From Bacteroidota bacterium (GTDB taxonomy: Bacteria; Bacteroidota; JABWAT01): a stretch of 64,000 nucleotides of DNA. The stretch is from positions 620,001-684,000 of the forward strand of contig JAKLJL010000001.1 of NCBI GenBank assembly GCA_023151185.1, given 5' to 3'. The stretch's first letter is position 1. Each line of letters opens with the position of its first letter. This document shows positions 53,501 through 60,503 of this stretch, in pieces. The translations under genes were made by a program, and so were the position numbers. The notes beneath the pieces were generated by a model. The model saw only the letters and a list, made by a program, of their open reading frames with translations, did no database searches and was not told the origin of the DNA.

Positions 53501-53734
53501 AATCCGTTCAACCCTTCTACCTTCATCCGGATTTCGGTTCCCGAAAAGGCAGCCGTTGATCTGACGGTATATTCACTTCTTGGTCAGGTTGTTTCAGAAA
53601 CCAGATCCGAAGAGCTGCAGGCAGGGCATCATGAGCTTAAATTTGACGGAAGTGGCCTGGCATCAGGAGTTTACTTTTACCAGATCCGGTTCAAAAATCA
53701 GGTAAAAACGGGTCGGATGACTTTGTTAAAATAA
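50588..53734 (+). CDS. large secreted surface protein: glycine-rich, LamG-like and sorting domains
   Basis: A 1048-residue protein with a signal peptide ending ALAQ. Residues ~20-120 (TVWTVNSTDDTNTGSGTTG, GTLRYVL) resemble the start of right-handed beta-helix/autotransporter-like proteins. Residues ~130-295 are extremely glycine-rich, with GGGGGFGG-type runs. An FnIII-like region (~375-468), a LamG/concanavalin-like domain (~474-705, GLVLWLRADTLV, KPALRFDGSDD), and a region with ELTSQSVRETEDGDLLSWE (~875-955) follow. A C-terminal sorting domain opens with YPNPFNPSTF. It is probably displayed as an adhesin or binding protein. It follows a signalling block, which may control it, though this is only proximity. 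Confidence 0.82.
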   Translation: MKQVLLIFAGLFFLGQMALAQTVWTVNSTDDTNTGSGTTGTLRYVLTQINTTASGTHTIDLTGLSGTITLTSLLPPVNYAVTFNGPGSGNLTISGNNLYRIFFIGGGTAPFTSTAPASPAVSIKNLTLANGKGKGGSSTTGGGGAAGMGGAIFMNAGTVTIENVTFSGNTAQGGSSSGTGYGGGGGFGGDGASLYNGGSSGYLGGAAGTTTVTAGIGGGGGYRSSTVGGSGGFGGGGGTGGAATTGGGSGSGGFGGGGAGIVNGSNTTAIVGAGGFGGGNAGSVRGGGGAGMGGAIFLKSGTLTVKNSTFISNVSTAGTAVSPGQPGSSYGGAIFQFDGILRTLNLVYSGNTAANSPDFYRYGGTASSLNPTVANPRVTGKTARSVNFTGKVNPNGTVTDYKFIYSADSTLAGYSETPVQSAGSGTADQNATGSASLLTPGIRYFYRLVAENSYGTDSSETVSFLTSPAVDGLVLWLRADTLVTRDGSGYVSNWGDLSDARNHFSQASASKKPLWIEGAVNGKPALRFDGSDDVLGSLHALNLTSGASIFIVSKVRIRKSNNGLFRVAAGELGVASALELYWEAGTVPTTSGNFTATSNRPATGTSGFTFKRDNDAGPAAGSWYMLTNRYISNGSHDYFMNSKPMEMNYASAGTMQLPASSGNGFVGVGSNSDVGGSAYYLDGDIAEIRVYDRPVTDAEKLLIESQLAGKYGLAGSTSATPTINSYAAESRIFVLGSTGATVNFSDPTNSQGTLTAGTGVNPGITGSLPDGIASFSADKYWTISNSGLTSFIYSITLDLTGISGISDFNSLKILKRADAASAWQDVSQAPINATVIYQEPFITVSGLTSFSDFAVGSSSANTLPVELTSQSVRETEDGDLLSWETVTEKDNAGFQIQTSPDKLTWKTVGFVAGKGTTTEKTVYSFRVTERALNSVRFYRLVQVDLDGSQTPGRILTAGGVPSGFSLAGTYPNPFNPSTFIRISVPEKAAVDLTVYSLLGQVVSETRSEELQAGHHELKFDGSGLASGVYFYQIRFKNQVKTGRMTLLK

Positions 53735-53753
53735 AAACAGGCTGGTGGGTGCG

Positions 53754-53782
53754 AAAATCCGGATGAAAATCCGGATTTTTTT
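53754..53782 (+). terminator. strong rho-independent terminator shared by convergent operons
   Basis: AAAATCCGGAT (53754-53764), loop GAAA, ATCCGGATTTT (53769-53779) gives an 11-bp stem; T's run on from within the stem to 53782. It is 19 bp past the stop of the surface protein gene. The stem also works on the minus strand, where it overlaps the rlmB stop, so it probably ends both transcripts. Confidence 0.85.
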
Positions 53783-54614
53783 ACATGGGTTGACGCCTGG
53801 AAACTTCCCAGAACATGATTCCGGCTGCTACGGAGGCATTTAGAGAATTGATTTTTCCTTTTTGCGGAAACCCAACTACTGCATCACAGGCTTTCCGGAC
53901 AAGAGGCCGGATCCCTTTTCCTTCCGACCCGACCACAACCGCGGCAGGGAAGTGAATCCGGGCAGAATCCGACCAGACGTCACCCCCCATATCCAGACCA
54001 TAAACCCAGAACTGATGGTCTTTCAGTTTCTGAATGGCCTGAACCAGGTTAGCCACTTTAATCACCGGTAGGTGGTGAACGGCGCCGGCACTTGTTTTAA
54101 CTGCAGCGGCGGAAAGCGGTGCTGAGTGATGAAGCGGAAGAATTACTGCTGAAAACCCGAAAACTTCGGCAGACCGGATGATGGCACCAAGGTTGTGCAC
54201 ATCTTCAATTTCATCAAGTATCGCAACGGAGTCGCCTGGCCCGGAGGTTTGGAGAAAGCTGTCCAGGTCAGTATACCGGATCGGGCTGACCAGTGCAAAA
54301 ATTCCCTGATGCGATTGGCTTGATAGTCCCGCCTTTGAAAACTTATCAGACATGGCCATTACCATCGGAATTTTCCGTTCTTTCGCCAGTTTAAAAAGGT
54401 CAGTTAACTGACTTTTTTGAACACTTGCCAGAAAATACACTTTTTCAACATCCCGGTCAGATTTCAGAAGTTCGGTGACCGGATTCCGTCCGTAAACAAC
54501 ACCCGGAATCGGTTCTGACGGGTATTGGTCTTTACTTTCCGGCTTTTTAACAGGCTTTGAATGTGCCTTAACAGGTTCTTTTGAAAATTTCCCGGGAGAA
54601 ACGTTTTTTTTCAC
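53781..54614 (-). CDS. rlmB: 23S rRNA (guanosine-2'-O)-methyltransferase, TrmH/SpoU family
   Basis: A 277-residue SPOUT methyltransferase. A basic N-terminal extension (~1-35) is followed by VVYGRNPVTELLKSDRDVEKVYF, the substrate-binding domain. The knot has the three SPOUT motifs: DEIEDVHNLGAIIRSAEVFGF (motif 1), VGSEGKGIRPLVRKACD (motif 2) and INSLNASVAAGIMFWE (motif 3). It methylates a guanosine in the peptidyl-transferase region of 23S rRNA by RlmB analogy; a tRNA target cannot be excluded. Its start overlaps the upstream glutaredoxin-like gene by 4 bp, so it is the last gene of the ptsN operon. Confidence 0.87.
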   Translation of the reverse strand: MKKNVSPGKFSKEPVKAHSKPVKKPESKDQYPSEPIPGVVYGRNPVTELLKSDRDVEKVYFLASVQKSQLTDLFKLAKERKIPMVMAMSDKFSKAGLSSQSHQGIFALVSPIRYTDLDSFLQTSGPGDSVAILDEIEDVHNLGAIIRSAEVFGFSAVILPLHHSAPLSAAAVKTSAGAVHHLPVIKVANLVQAIQKLKDHQFWVYGLDMGGDVWSDSARIHFPAAVVVGSEGKGIRPLVRKACDAVVGFPQKGKINSLNASVAAGIMFWEVSRRQPM

Positions 54615-54847
54615 TGGCTGATCCGGTTTCTGATTTCAGATAGATCAATACGGCCACAGGTAACTTCCTCATCCCGATACAGGATGACCGGGAACTTTGA
54701 TTTATACCGGTTAAATTCCGGCGATTCCCGGCTGATTTTCTGTTCCCTGATCAGGAATGGGATTTCCCGCTGAAGAGCTTTAAGCTGTTCGAGTGCTTCG
54801 GTGCATAATTTGCAGGAATCGGTGGAAATTAAAGTGACCTGAATCAT
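54611..54847 (-). CDS. small glutaredoxin/thioredoxin-fold protein (DUF836-like)
   Basis: A 78-residue protein with the thioredoxin-fold start VTLISTDSCKLCTEALEQLKAL, a CKLC redox motif, and a second half RYKSKFPVILYRDEEVTCGRI in which the cis-proline position (FPVI) is recognisable. Proteins of this size and pattern are glutaredoxin-like disulfide reductants with unclear partners. It overlaps hisS by 4 bp and rlmB by 4 bp, so it is tightly coupled to translation-related genes. Confidence 0.78.
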   Translation of the reverse strand: MIQVTLISTDSCKLCTEALEQLKALQREIPFLIREQKISRESPEFNRYKSKFPVILYRDEEVTCGRIDLSEIRNRISQ

Positions 54848-56109
54848 GCCAGCCTTTTAAAAAAGTCAGTCAGTTCGGACAGGTTAACCGGGGTCTGACT
54901 GCCATCTGCCATTTTCTTTAAAGTAACAGTCTGGGTTTCCAGTTCCTGGTCGCCGACAACAAGAACGTAGGCTGCCTTCAGCCTGTCTGCTTCCCGCATC
55001 TGAGCTTTAATGCTTCTCCCGATCAGTTCCATTTCAGTCCGGATTCCGGCAAGCCTCAGATTCTGGACTACCGGGAAGATGGCGGTTTGATGGCTTTCAC
55101 TGAAAGTGGCGACGAACAGATCAGGACCTTTCGGTGAAAGATCCTTGAACAGATTCCGTTCCTCAAGAAGGATCAGGAGGCGTTCAATCCCGATTGCAAA
55201 TCCGACAGAAGGAGTGGGTTTCCCGCCAAGCTGTTCAATCAGCAGGTCATAACGGCCGCCGCCACCGACCGCATTCTGGCTCCCAAGATCCGTAGAAATG
55301 ACTTCAAATGCGGTTTTGGTGTAGTAATCGAGACCTCTCACCAGAAACGGATCAATTTCGAATGGGATATTGGCTTTTGTCAGGAAAGTCTTAACCAGAT
55401 CGAAGTGGGTTTGGCAGGCCTCATTCAGGTGGTCGGTAATCTTCGGAGCCTCTGCTGAGACCGATTTGCAGGTTTCATTTTTACAATCCAGAATCCGCAT
55501 GGGGTTTGAGTCAAACCGTCCCTGGCAAACCGGACATAATTCTGCCAGCCTTGGCCTGAAATAATCTTTCAGAATCTCACGGTATACCGGCCGGCAGTTT
55601 TCATCCCCGACGGAATTTAGTTTGAGTTTCAGATTGGTCAGTCCAAAGGATTCCAGTGTCCGGATCATGAGCAGAATCACTTCTGCATCGGCTGCTGCTG
55701 CCGGACTTCCGACCAGTTCAATTCCCCATTGATGAAACTGTCTGAGCCGTCCCTTCTGGACGTTTTCGGCCCGGAACATGGGTCCGGCATAATAGAGTTT
55801 CTGTACGCCGCCTTCCTGCCCAAGGGAGTTCTGTATCCAGGACCGCATCACACTTGCCGTCATTTCCGGACGAAGGGTTAGAGAGGTGTTCCCCCGGTCA
55901 GTAAATGTATACATTTCCTTACTGACAACATCCGTCAGTTCCCCGATGCCCCGTTTAAAAAGCTGGGTGGATTCAAAAATCGGAGTTCTGATTTCACGGT
56001 AACCGGCAGTTTCTGACATTTTCCGGATTACTGACTCAATATAGTGCCACTTCCAGGCCTGTTGGGGAAGCAGATCCTGGGTACCTTTTATGTTTTTAAT
56101 GGGTTCCAT
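54844..56109 (-). CDS. hisS: histidyl-tRNA synthetase
   Basis: A 421-residue class II synthetase that charges tRNA-His. The catalytic domain shows KGTQDLLPQQAWKW at the N terminus, motif 2 MFRAENVQKGRLRQFHQWG, the histidine A signature LVRGLDYYTKTAFEV and motif 3 GFAIGIERLLILL. A C-terminal anticodon-binding domain ends the protein (FVATFSESHQTAIFPVVQNLRL). ATG at 56109 directly follows the ptsN stop. The length is typical of bacterial HisRS. Confidence 0.97.
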   Translation of the reverse strand: MEPIKNIKGTQDLLPQQAWKWHYIESVIRKMSETAGYREIRTPIFESTQLFKRGIGELTDVVSKEMYTFTDRGNTSLTLRPEMTASVMRSWIQNSLGQEGGVQKLYYAGPMFRAENVQKGRLRQFHQWGIELVGSPAAAADAEVILLMIRTLESFGLTNLKLKLNSVGDENCRPVYREILKDYFRPRLAELCPVCQGRFDSNPMRILDCKNETCKSVSAEAPKITDHLNEACQTHFDLVKTFLTKANIPFEIDPFLVRGLDYYTKTAFEVISTDLGSQNAVGGGGRYDLLIEQLGGKPTPSVGFAIGIERLLILLEERNLFKDLSPKGPDLFVATFSESHQTAIFPVVQNLRLAGIRTEMELIGRSIKAQMREADRLKAAYVLVVGDQELETQTVTLKKMADGSQTPVNLSELTDFFKRLA

Positions 56110-56580
56110 TCAGATTTCGGGATATTGTTCTTCTTCTTCCTGTATCAGACGGGAAAGATCTTCAGCAGAGGTAGAGTTCAGCAGTTTTTCACGGAATTCA
56201 TCTTTATTCAGCAGCCGGCTGATCCGGGAAAGGAGTTTGATGTGCAGGTTAACCATACTGTCCCGGGCTGCCAGCAGCACCACCAGCCGGACGGGTTCGC
56301 CATCCAGCGATTGAAAATCAATCGGTGTTTTCAAAACGGCAAGGGCTGCTACAATATCCGCAACTCCTTCACTTTTCCCGTGGGGAATGGCAATTCCTTT
56401 TCCGACCCCGGTCGACATGATTTTTTCACGTTCAAATACGCTGGTGCTGACTTTTTCTATATCTTCAATATTCGGATGGTCCCGGATGGTTTCCAGCATC
56501 TTGCGGATAACTTCATCTTTTGAGGAGGCTTCTAAATGATGCCGGATATAGTGTGGCTGAAGGATGGTCGAAATTTTCAT
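56110..56580 (-). CDS. ptsN: PTS IIA-type nitrogen regulatory protein
   Basis: A 156-residue EIIA of the fructose/nitrogen family. The phosphorylated histidine is in GKGIAIPHGKSEGV (H at about residue 65). The N terminus LQPHYIRHHLEASSKDEVIRKMLE and the C terminus LVVLLAARDSMVNLHIKLLSRISRLL match EIIA-Ntr. It is phosphorylated by EI-Ntr and NPr in many bacteria and controls nitrogen, potassium and other functions. No EI-Ntr, NPr or rpoN gene is seen here. It heads the minus-strand operon. Confidence 0.9.
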   Translation of the reverse strand: MKISTILQPHYIRHHLEASSKDEVIRKMLETIRDHPNIEDIEKVSTSVFEREKIMSTGVGKGIAIPHGKSEGVADIVAALAVLKTPIDFQSLDGEPVRLVVLLAARDSMVNLHIKLLSRISRLLNKDEFREKLLNSTSAEDLSRLIQEEEEQYPEI

Positions 56581-56629
56581 AATTTCCTTAGGCCGATCTG
56601 GGGCAGACGCCCGTCTTTTTTTTGAAACT

Positions 56630-56661
56630 CAAAAATAGAGACAGGTTCAGTTAAAATCAAT
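56630..56661 (-). promoter_or_regulatory. Bacteroidota-type promoter of the ptsN-hisS operon
   Basis: On the minus strand ATTG (rc of 56658-56661), 20 bp, TATTTTTG (rc of 56630-56637). The -7 element is a perfect match to TAnnTTTG and the spacing is right; the -33 element has one mismatch. It sits about 50 bp upstream of the ptsN start. Confidence 0.5.
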
Positions 56662-56785
56662 TATTTAAAGGATTGACCCAATACCTTGTAAATTAAAGAG
56701 ATAACGTTGATTTAACATCCGATCGGCGGTGATTTTGGTCATCCGGATTCTTGTAATTGTTCATTCGGAAGGGTAATTTTGAAGA

Positions 56786-56989
56786 ATGGCCGAAGTGAAA
56801 CAAAAAAATACCGGACTCATCACCGTTTTATGGTGCGAAACCTGTAAGAAAAGACCGCCCTACCTGATTAAAGGGTATAAATGCCCCGAATGTCTTGGTT
56901 CGCCGGTTAAAAGGGAAGTTCCAAAGGAAATGGCCTTTCCGAAACGGGAAGATCCCGAAAATGATTCACTGGCCTGGCTGGAAGGATAA
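56786..56989 (+). CDS. small zinc-ribbon protein
   Basis: A 67-residue protein with WCETCKKRPPYLIKGYKCPECLG, which is a four-cysteine CxxC...CxxC zinc-ribbon-like site. The rest is short and acidic. GGAAGGG (56766-56772) precedes ATG 56786. No family function is known. It is transcribed toward the thiamin riboswitch but ends 32 bp before it; the riboswitch must have its own promoter or act on read-through from this gene. Confidence 0.6.
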   Translation: MAEVKQKNTGLITVLWCETCKKRPPYLIKGYKCPECLGSPVKREVPKEMAFPKREDPENDSLAWLEG

Positions 56990-57021
56990 TTTCAACCGAT
57001 TCTTCCGGTAACGTATTGAAT

Positions 57022-57102
57022 TTGGTTGGGGGTGTTTGCGTAAGCAGGCTGAGATCATACCCCATGAACCTGATCCGGGTAATACCGGCGAAGGGAAACC
57101 AC
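57022..57102 (+). ncRNA. TPP riboswitch (THI element)
   Basis: The conserved THI-box parts occur in order: GGGGTG (57029-57034), GCTGAGATCATACCC (57048-57062), GAACCTGATCCGGGTAAT (57066-57083) and the closing GGCGAAGGGAAA (57087-57098). P1 forms from TGGTT (57023-57027) and AACCA (57097-57101). TPP riboswitches reduce expression of downstream genes when thiamin pyrophosphate is abundant. This one lies 74 bp before the start codon of a TonB-dependent receptor, matching the known riboswitch-controlled thiamin receptors of Bacteroidota. Confidence 0.93.
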
Positions 57103-57146
57103 AGGACTATTTCCTCCGGTTCGTCTCACCTGCCTGTCATCCACCC

Positions 57147-57173
57147 TCTGCCATCACCCAACAAGAAGGCAGA
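57147..57173 (+). promoter_or_regulatory. predicted ribosome-site-sequestering hairpin of the TPP riboswitch
   Basis: TCTGCC (57147-57152) pairs with GGCAGA (57168-57173), which covers the likely Shine-Dalgarno AAGGCAG just before ATG 57176. In the folded state this would block ribosome binding, consistent with translational control. The switch between states was not modelled. Confidence 0.4.
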
Positions 57174-57175
57174 TC

Positions 57176-59614
57176 ATGAAACCACTCAATTTTCTATTTT
57201 TTATTCTGATTCCTCTTTCCGGTTTTTCACAAAACCTGGCCGGCATTGTCAAAGACAAAACTACCGGTAAACCGGTTCCGGATGCTGCAGTTGTTCAAAC
57301 CGGAACCCGAAACGGAACTGCAACCGGTAACGACGGCCGGTTTACTATTTCCCTTGATGACCAGGCTCTTCAGAAAATTCAGGTTACCTGTATCGGGTAC
57401 CAAACTGCAGAAGCTAGGGTGAAGCGGGATGCCGCCACAATAACGGTTTATCTGATCCCCGCTGATGTCCAGGCTTCAGAAGTTTTGGTTGAAGGCTACC
57501 GGGTGACAGAATCTGCGCCAATAGCCCACATTACTTTGGATGCTGCCGACCTGAAAACCATCAATTTTGGGCAGGATATTCCGGTTTTGCTGACTATGAC
57601 CCCCAGCCTGGTTTCGACTTCGGATGCCGGAGGAGGTGTAGGATATACCGGACTGAGAATCCGGGGAGTTGATCCCGGCCGGATCAATGTGACTCTGAAT
57701 GGAATTCCCTGGAATGATGCAGAATCCCATAATGTGTATTGGGTGGATTTGCCTGATCTGATCAGTTCTGCCGACAATATTCAGATTCAGCGGGGAATCG
57801 GAACGTCTACAAACGGACCGGCCTCATTCGGTGCAACAATTGACCTGAAAACCATCCGGTTTGTTCCTGAACCCTACTCCGAGACCTCAGTCTCCCACGG
57901 TTCATTTAATACAAAACGGGCAAATTTCCGGTTTGGAACCGGACTCTTTCCTTCTGGCTGGTCAGTCAATACCAGTTTTTCCAAAATTACAAGTGATGGG
58001 TATATCGACCGGGCATCTTCTGACTTGAAATCGGCCTATTTTTCTGCAAGCCGGTCGGATGATAATTCACTTTTGTCAGTTAATCTGATTTTGGGCCGTG
58101 AAAATACTTATCAGGCCTGGAATGGAGTACCGGAAGCCGCAGCCAAAGGAGACAAAAAAGGTACTCAGGCCTATATTACCCGCAATTATCTGTCATCGGC
58201 TGATTCAGCTTATCTGATGAAAGCTGGCAGAACCTATAACGCCTATTCCTATGACAACCAGGTTGATGACTACGGTCAGGACCATTATCAGGTGCTTTAT
58301 TCCTGGACTCCGGTTAAAGAGGTGACACTCGATTTCGCTGCCTTTTTTGTGAAAGGAAGGGGATATTACGAGCAGTTTAAACCGGATGCCTCTCTTTCGG
58401 ATCACCGCATCCAACCGGTCATTTTCAGTCCGGGTGATACGGTATTTGCTTCAGACCTGATCCGGCGGAAGTGGCTTGATAATGAGTTTTATGGCGTGCT
58501 GGCAAGTGGAAGCAGCCTGATCTCGGATCAGTTTTCCCTGATTGCAGGTGGGGGAGTCTCTGTGTACGACGGTGACCATTTCGGTGAAGTGATCTGGAGC
58601 CGGGTAGCAGGAAACTCAGAAATACGCCATCGGTTTTATGAGGATAATGGACGTAAACTGGATGGAAATGTATTTGTAAAGCTCAATTTCTCACCGTTAT
58701 CCGGGATTCAGTCCTTTGCTGATGTTCAGATCCGGACCATTTCTTACCGGTTTCTTGGATTGGATGATGCCGGGCTTCCTGACCGGATGACCCGTGATTA
58801 TCTTTTCATCAACCCAAAAGCCGGGCTGACGGTAACGTTAACTGAATCTTCGGCTGTCTATGCCGGGTTGGGTATTGCCGGAAAGGAGCCGTCGAGAAGT
58901 GATTTTACAGACACGAGGGCTTCGCAGCAGCCCCGGCAGGAATTTCTGTATGACCTTGAAACAGGGTACCGGTATAACGGGGATAATCAGGCTTTTTCTG
59001 CCAATTTTTACGGAATGGTTTATAAAGATCAGATGGTACTTACCGGTAAACTGAATGACGTTGGCGATCCACTCCGGCAGAATGTGGCGTCAAGTTACCG
59101 GGTTGGTGCCGAGTTTACCGGAAGTGTTCAGGTTAGTGAGTGGGCCCGTCTGGCCGGAAACCTGACTGCTGGAAAGTCGGCAATCCGGGAATTCCGTGAA
59201 GTCATTTCAAATTATGATACAGGCGGAGAGGAAATCCGGATTTACCGGAATCAACCGGTATCATTTTCTCCCGGCATAATTGCTGGACTTACCGGCGAAC
59301 TGAATCTGGAACCTGTAAAACTTTTGTTGAATACCAAATATGTCAGCCGTCAGTATCTCGATAATACCGGTTCCAGGGAAAAAAGCCTCGACCCGTTCAT
59401 AACAACCGATTTCTTTTTCAGTTTAGCCCCGGCAGAGATTTCCGGATTCAGCTCTGTTTCCCTTCAGGCTGGCATTCTGAACCTGCTGAATGAGCAATAT
59501 GAGTCAAACGGATATACATACAGTTACATCTACAATACAGAGAACATAACTGAAAATTTCCTGTATCCGCAGGCCGGCCGAAATTATCTCATCAAACTTC
59601 AGGTTTCCTTCTGA
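57176..59614 (+). CDS. TonB-dependent outer-membrane receptor, thiamin-related
   Basis: An 812-residue receptor with a signal peptide (~1-18), a CarboxypepD_reg-like N-terminal domain (~20-105, GIVKDKTTGKPVPDAAV), a plug domain (~115-225, TGLRIRGVDPGRINVTLNGI and VDLPDLISSADNIQIQRG), and a 22-strand barrel ending in QAGRNYLIKLQVSF. The TPP riboswitch upstream strongly suggests import of thiamin, a phosphate ester or a pyrimidine precursor. Two TonB paralogues follow on the same strand, the first after 110 bp. No inner-membrane thiamin transporter or thi gene lies in the window. Confidence 0.92.
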   Translation: MKPLNFLFFILIPLSGFSQNLAGIVKDKTTGKPVPDAAVVQTGTRNGTATGNDGRFTISLDDQALQKIQVTCIGYQTAEARVKRDAATITVYLIPADVQASEVLVEGYRVTESAPIAHITLDAADLKTINFGQDIPVLLTMTPSLVSTSDAGGGVGYTGLRIRGVDPGRINVTLNGIPWNDAESHNVYWVDLPDLISSADNIQIQRGIGTSTNGPASFGATIDLKTIRFVPEPYSETSVSHGSFNTKRANFRFGTGLFPSGWSVNTSFSKITSDGYIDRASSDLKSAYFSASRSDDNSLLSVNLILGRENTYQAWNGVPEAAAKGDKKGTQAYITRNYLSSADSAYLMKAGRTYNAYSYDNQVDDYGQDHYQVLYSWTPVKEVTLDFAAFFVKGRGYYEQFKPDASLSDHRIQPVIFSPGDTVFASDLIRRKWLDNEFYGVLASGSSLISDQFSLIAGGGVSVYDGDHFGEVIWSRVAGNSEIRHRFYEDNGRKLDGNVFVKLNFSPLSGIQSFADVQIRTISYRFLGLDDAGLPDRMTRDYLFINPKAGLTVTLTESSAVYAGLGIAGKEPSRSDFTDTRASQQPRQEFLYDLETGYRYNGDNQAFSANFYGMVYKDQMVLTGKLNDVGDPLRQNVASSYRVGAEFTGSVQVSEWARLAGNLTAGKSAIREFREVISNYDTGGEEIRIYRNQPVSFSPGIIAGLTGELNLEPVKLLLNTKYVSRQYLDNTGSREKSLDPFITTDFFFSLAPAEISGFSSVSLQAGILNLLNEQYESNGYTYSYIYNTENITENFLYPQAGRNYLIKLQVSF

Positions 59615-59724
59615 TTTTGGGAACAAATACTTTCCTGAGATGTACAACTGACTGTCCGTCCTGAAATTGGGATGGGCAACCGGTTGTCCTGAACAACTTC
59701 CTGCCGGAAAACTTCGGAGGAATT

Positions 59725-60369
59725 ATGGCACTTTACAAACATCCTGGGGCAGATCTGCGGGCATCCTGGAAATCTGTTCTGGAACTGAATCTGAGTTTTG
59801 CTATCGGGACTGTTATTCTTTTTTTTCTGCTTTCTCCAGAACGGATTGCAGTACAAAATTTTAGTTCTGCCGCCACTGAGCCTGATGTTTTGCTTCCGCC
59901 GCCGGTAACCACACAGGCTCCGAAGGAAAAAGAACCGGTCCGGCCATCGGTACTCCTTCTGGTTCCCGATGACTCACCGGTTGCAGATGATGTTGTTATT
60001 GCCGGAAATGAAGATCCTCTTCCTCTGCCCTCTGCTGACGGCACTGTCAACCAGGAAGAAACTGAGGGAGTAGAATTTGAACTGGTTGAAAACCTGCCGG
60101 AACCGGTTGGCGGGTTGCGGGCAATTCAGGAAAAAGTAGTTTATCCAGAGCTGGCACGCAAAGCCAGAATTGAAGGAACGGTTGTGATCCGGGTTCTGAT
60201 TGATGAAAAGGGAACCGTCGTATCTGCTGAAATTATGAAGGACATTGGTGGTGGCTGCGCAGATGCAGCGGTTAAGGCAGTTACCGCAACCCGGTTTCTG
60301 CCCGGTCTGCAGAGAGATAAACCGGTTAAAACCAAAATCGCCATTCCGGTTGTGTTCAGACTCAGGTAA
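59725..60369 (+). CDS. TonB-family protein 1
   Basis: A 214-residue TonB: a short cytoplasmic N terminus, one membrane helix (~22-38, LNLSFAIGTVILFFLL), a Pro/Glu-rich linker (~50-125), and a C-terminal TonB domain (EPVGGLRAIQEKVVYPELARKARIEGTVVIRVLIDEKG and following). GGAGGAATT precedes ATG 59725. It is likely the energy transducer for the thiamin receptor 110 bp upstream, because they could share a transcript. It is a diverged tandem paralogue of the next gene, which suggests a local duplication. Confidence 0.9.
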   Translation: MALYKHPGADLRASWKSVLELNLSFAIGTVILFFLLSPERIAVQNFSSAATEPDVLLPPPVTTQAPKEKEPVRPSVLLLVPDDSPVADDVVIAGNEDPLPLPSADGTVNQEETEGVEFELVENLPEPVGGLRAIQEKVVYPELARKARIEGTVVIRVLIDEKGTVVSAEIMKDIGGGCADAAVKAVTATRFLPGLQRDKPVKTKIAIPVVFRLR

Positions 60370-60438
60370 AACTGGATTGGAGATTCGTTAGAACTTTGCT
60401 CTGCTCCAGAATTGACCTGTTTCCCGGACTCTGACCGG

Positions 60439-60470
60439 TTTGACATTCAAAAACGCATCGTCTATATTCG
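60439..60470 (+). promoter_or_regulatory. Bacteroidota-type promoter before the second TonB gene
   Basis: TTTG (60439-60442), exactly 20 bp, TATATTCG (60463-60470), one mismatch to TAnnTTTG. It is 34 bp before ATG 60504, so the second tonB can be expressed apart from the riboswitch-controlled receptor. Confidence 0.55.
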
Positions 60471-60503
60471 CTTAACATTTTCTATATCAAGGAGTTACCC
60501 CTT

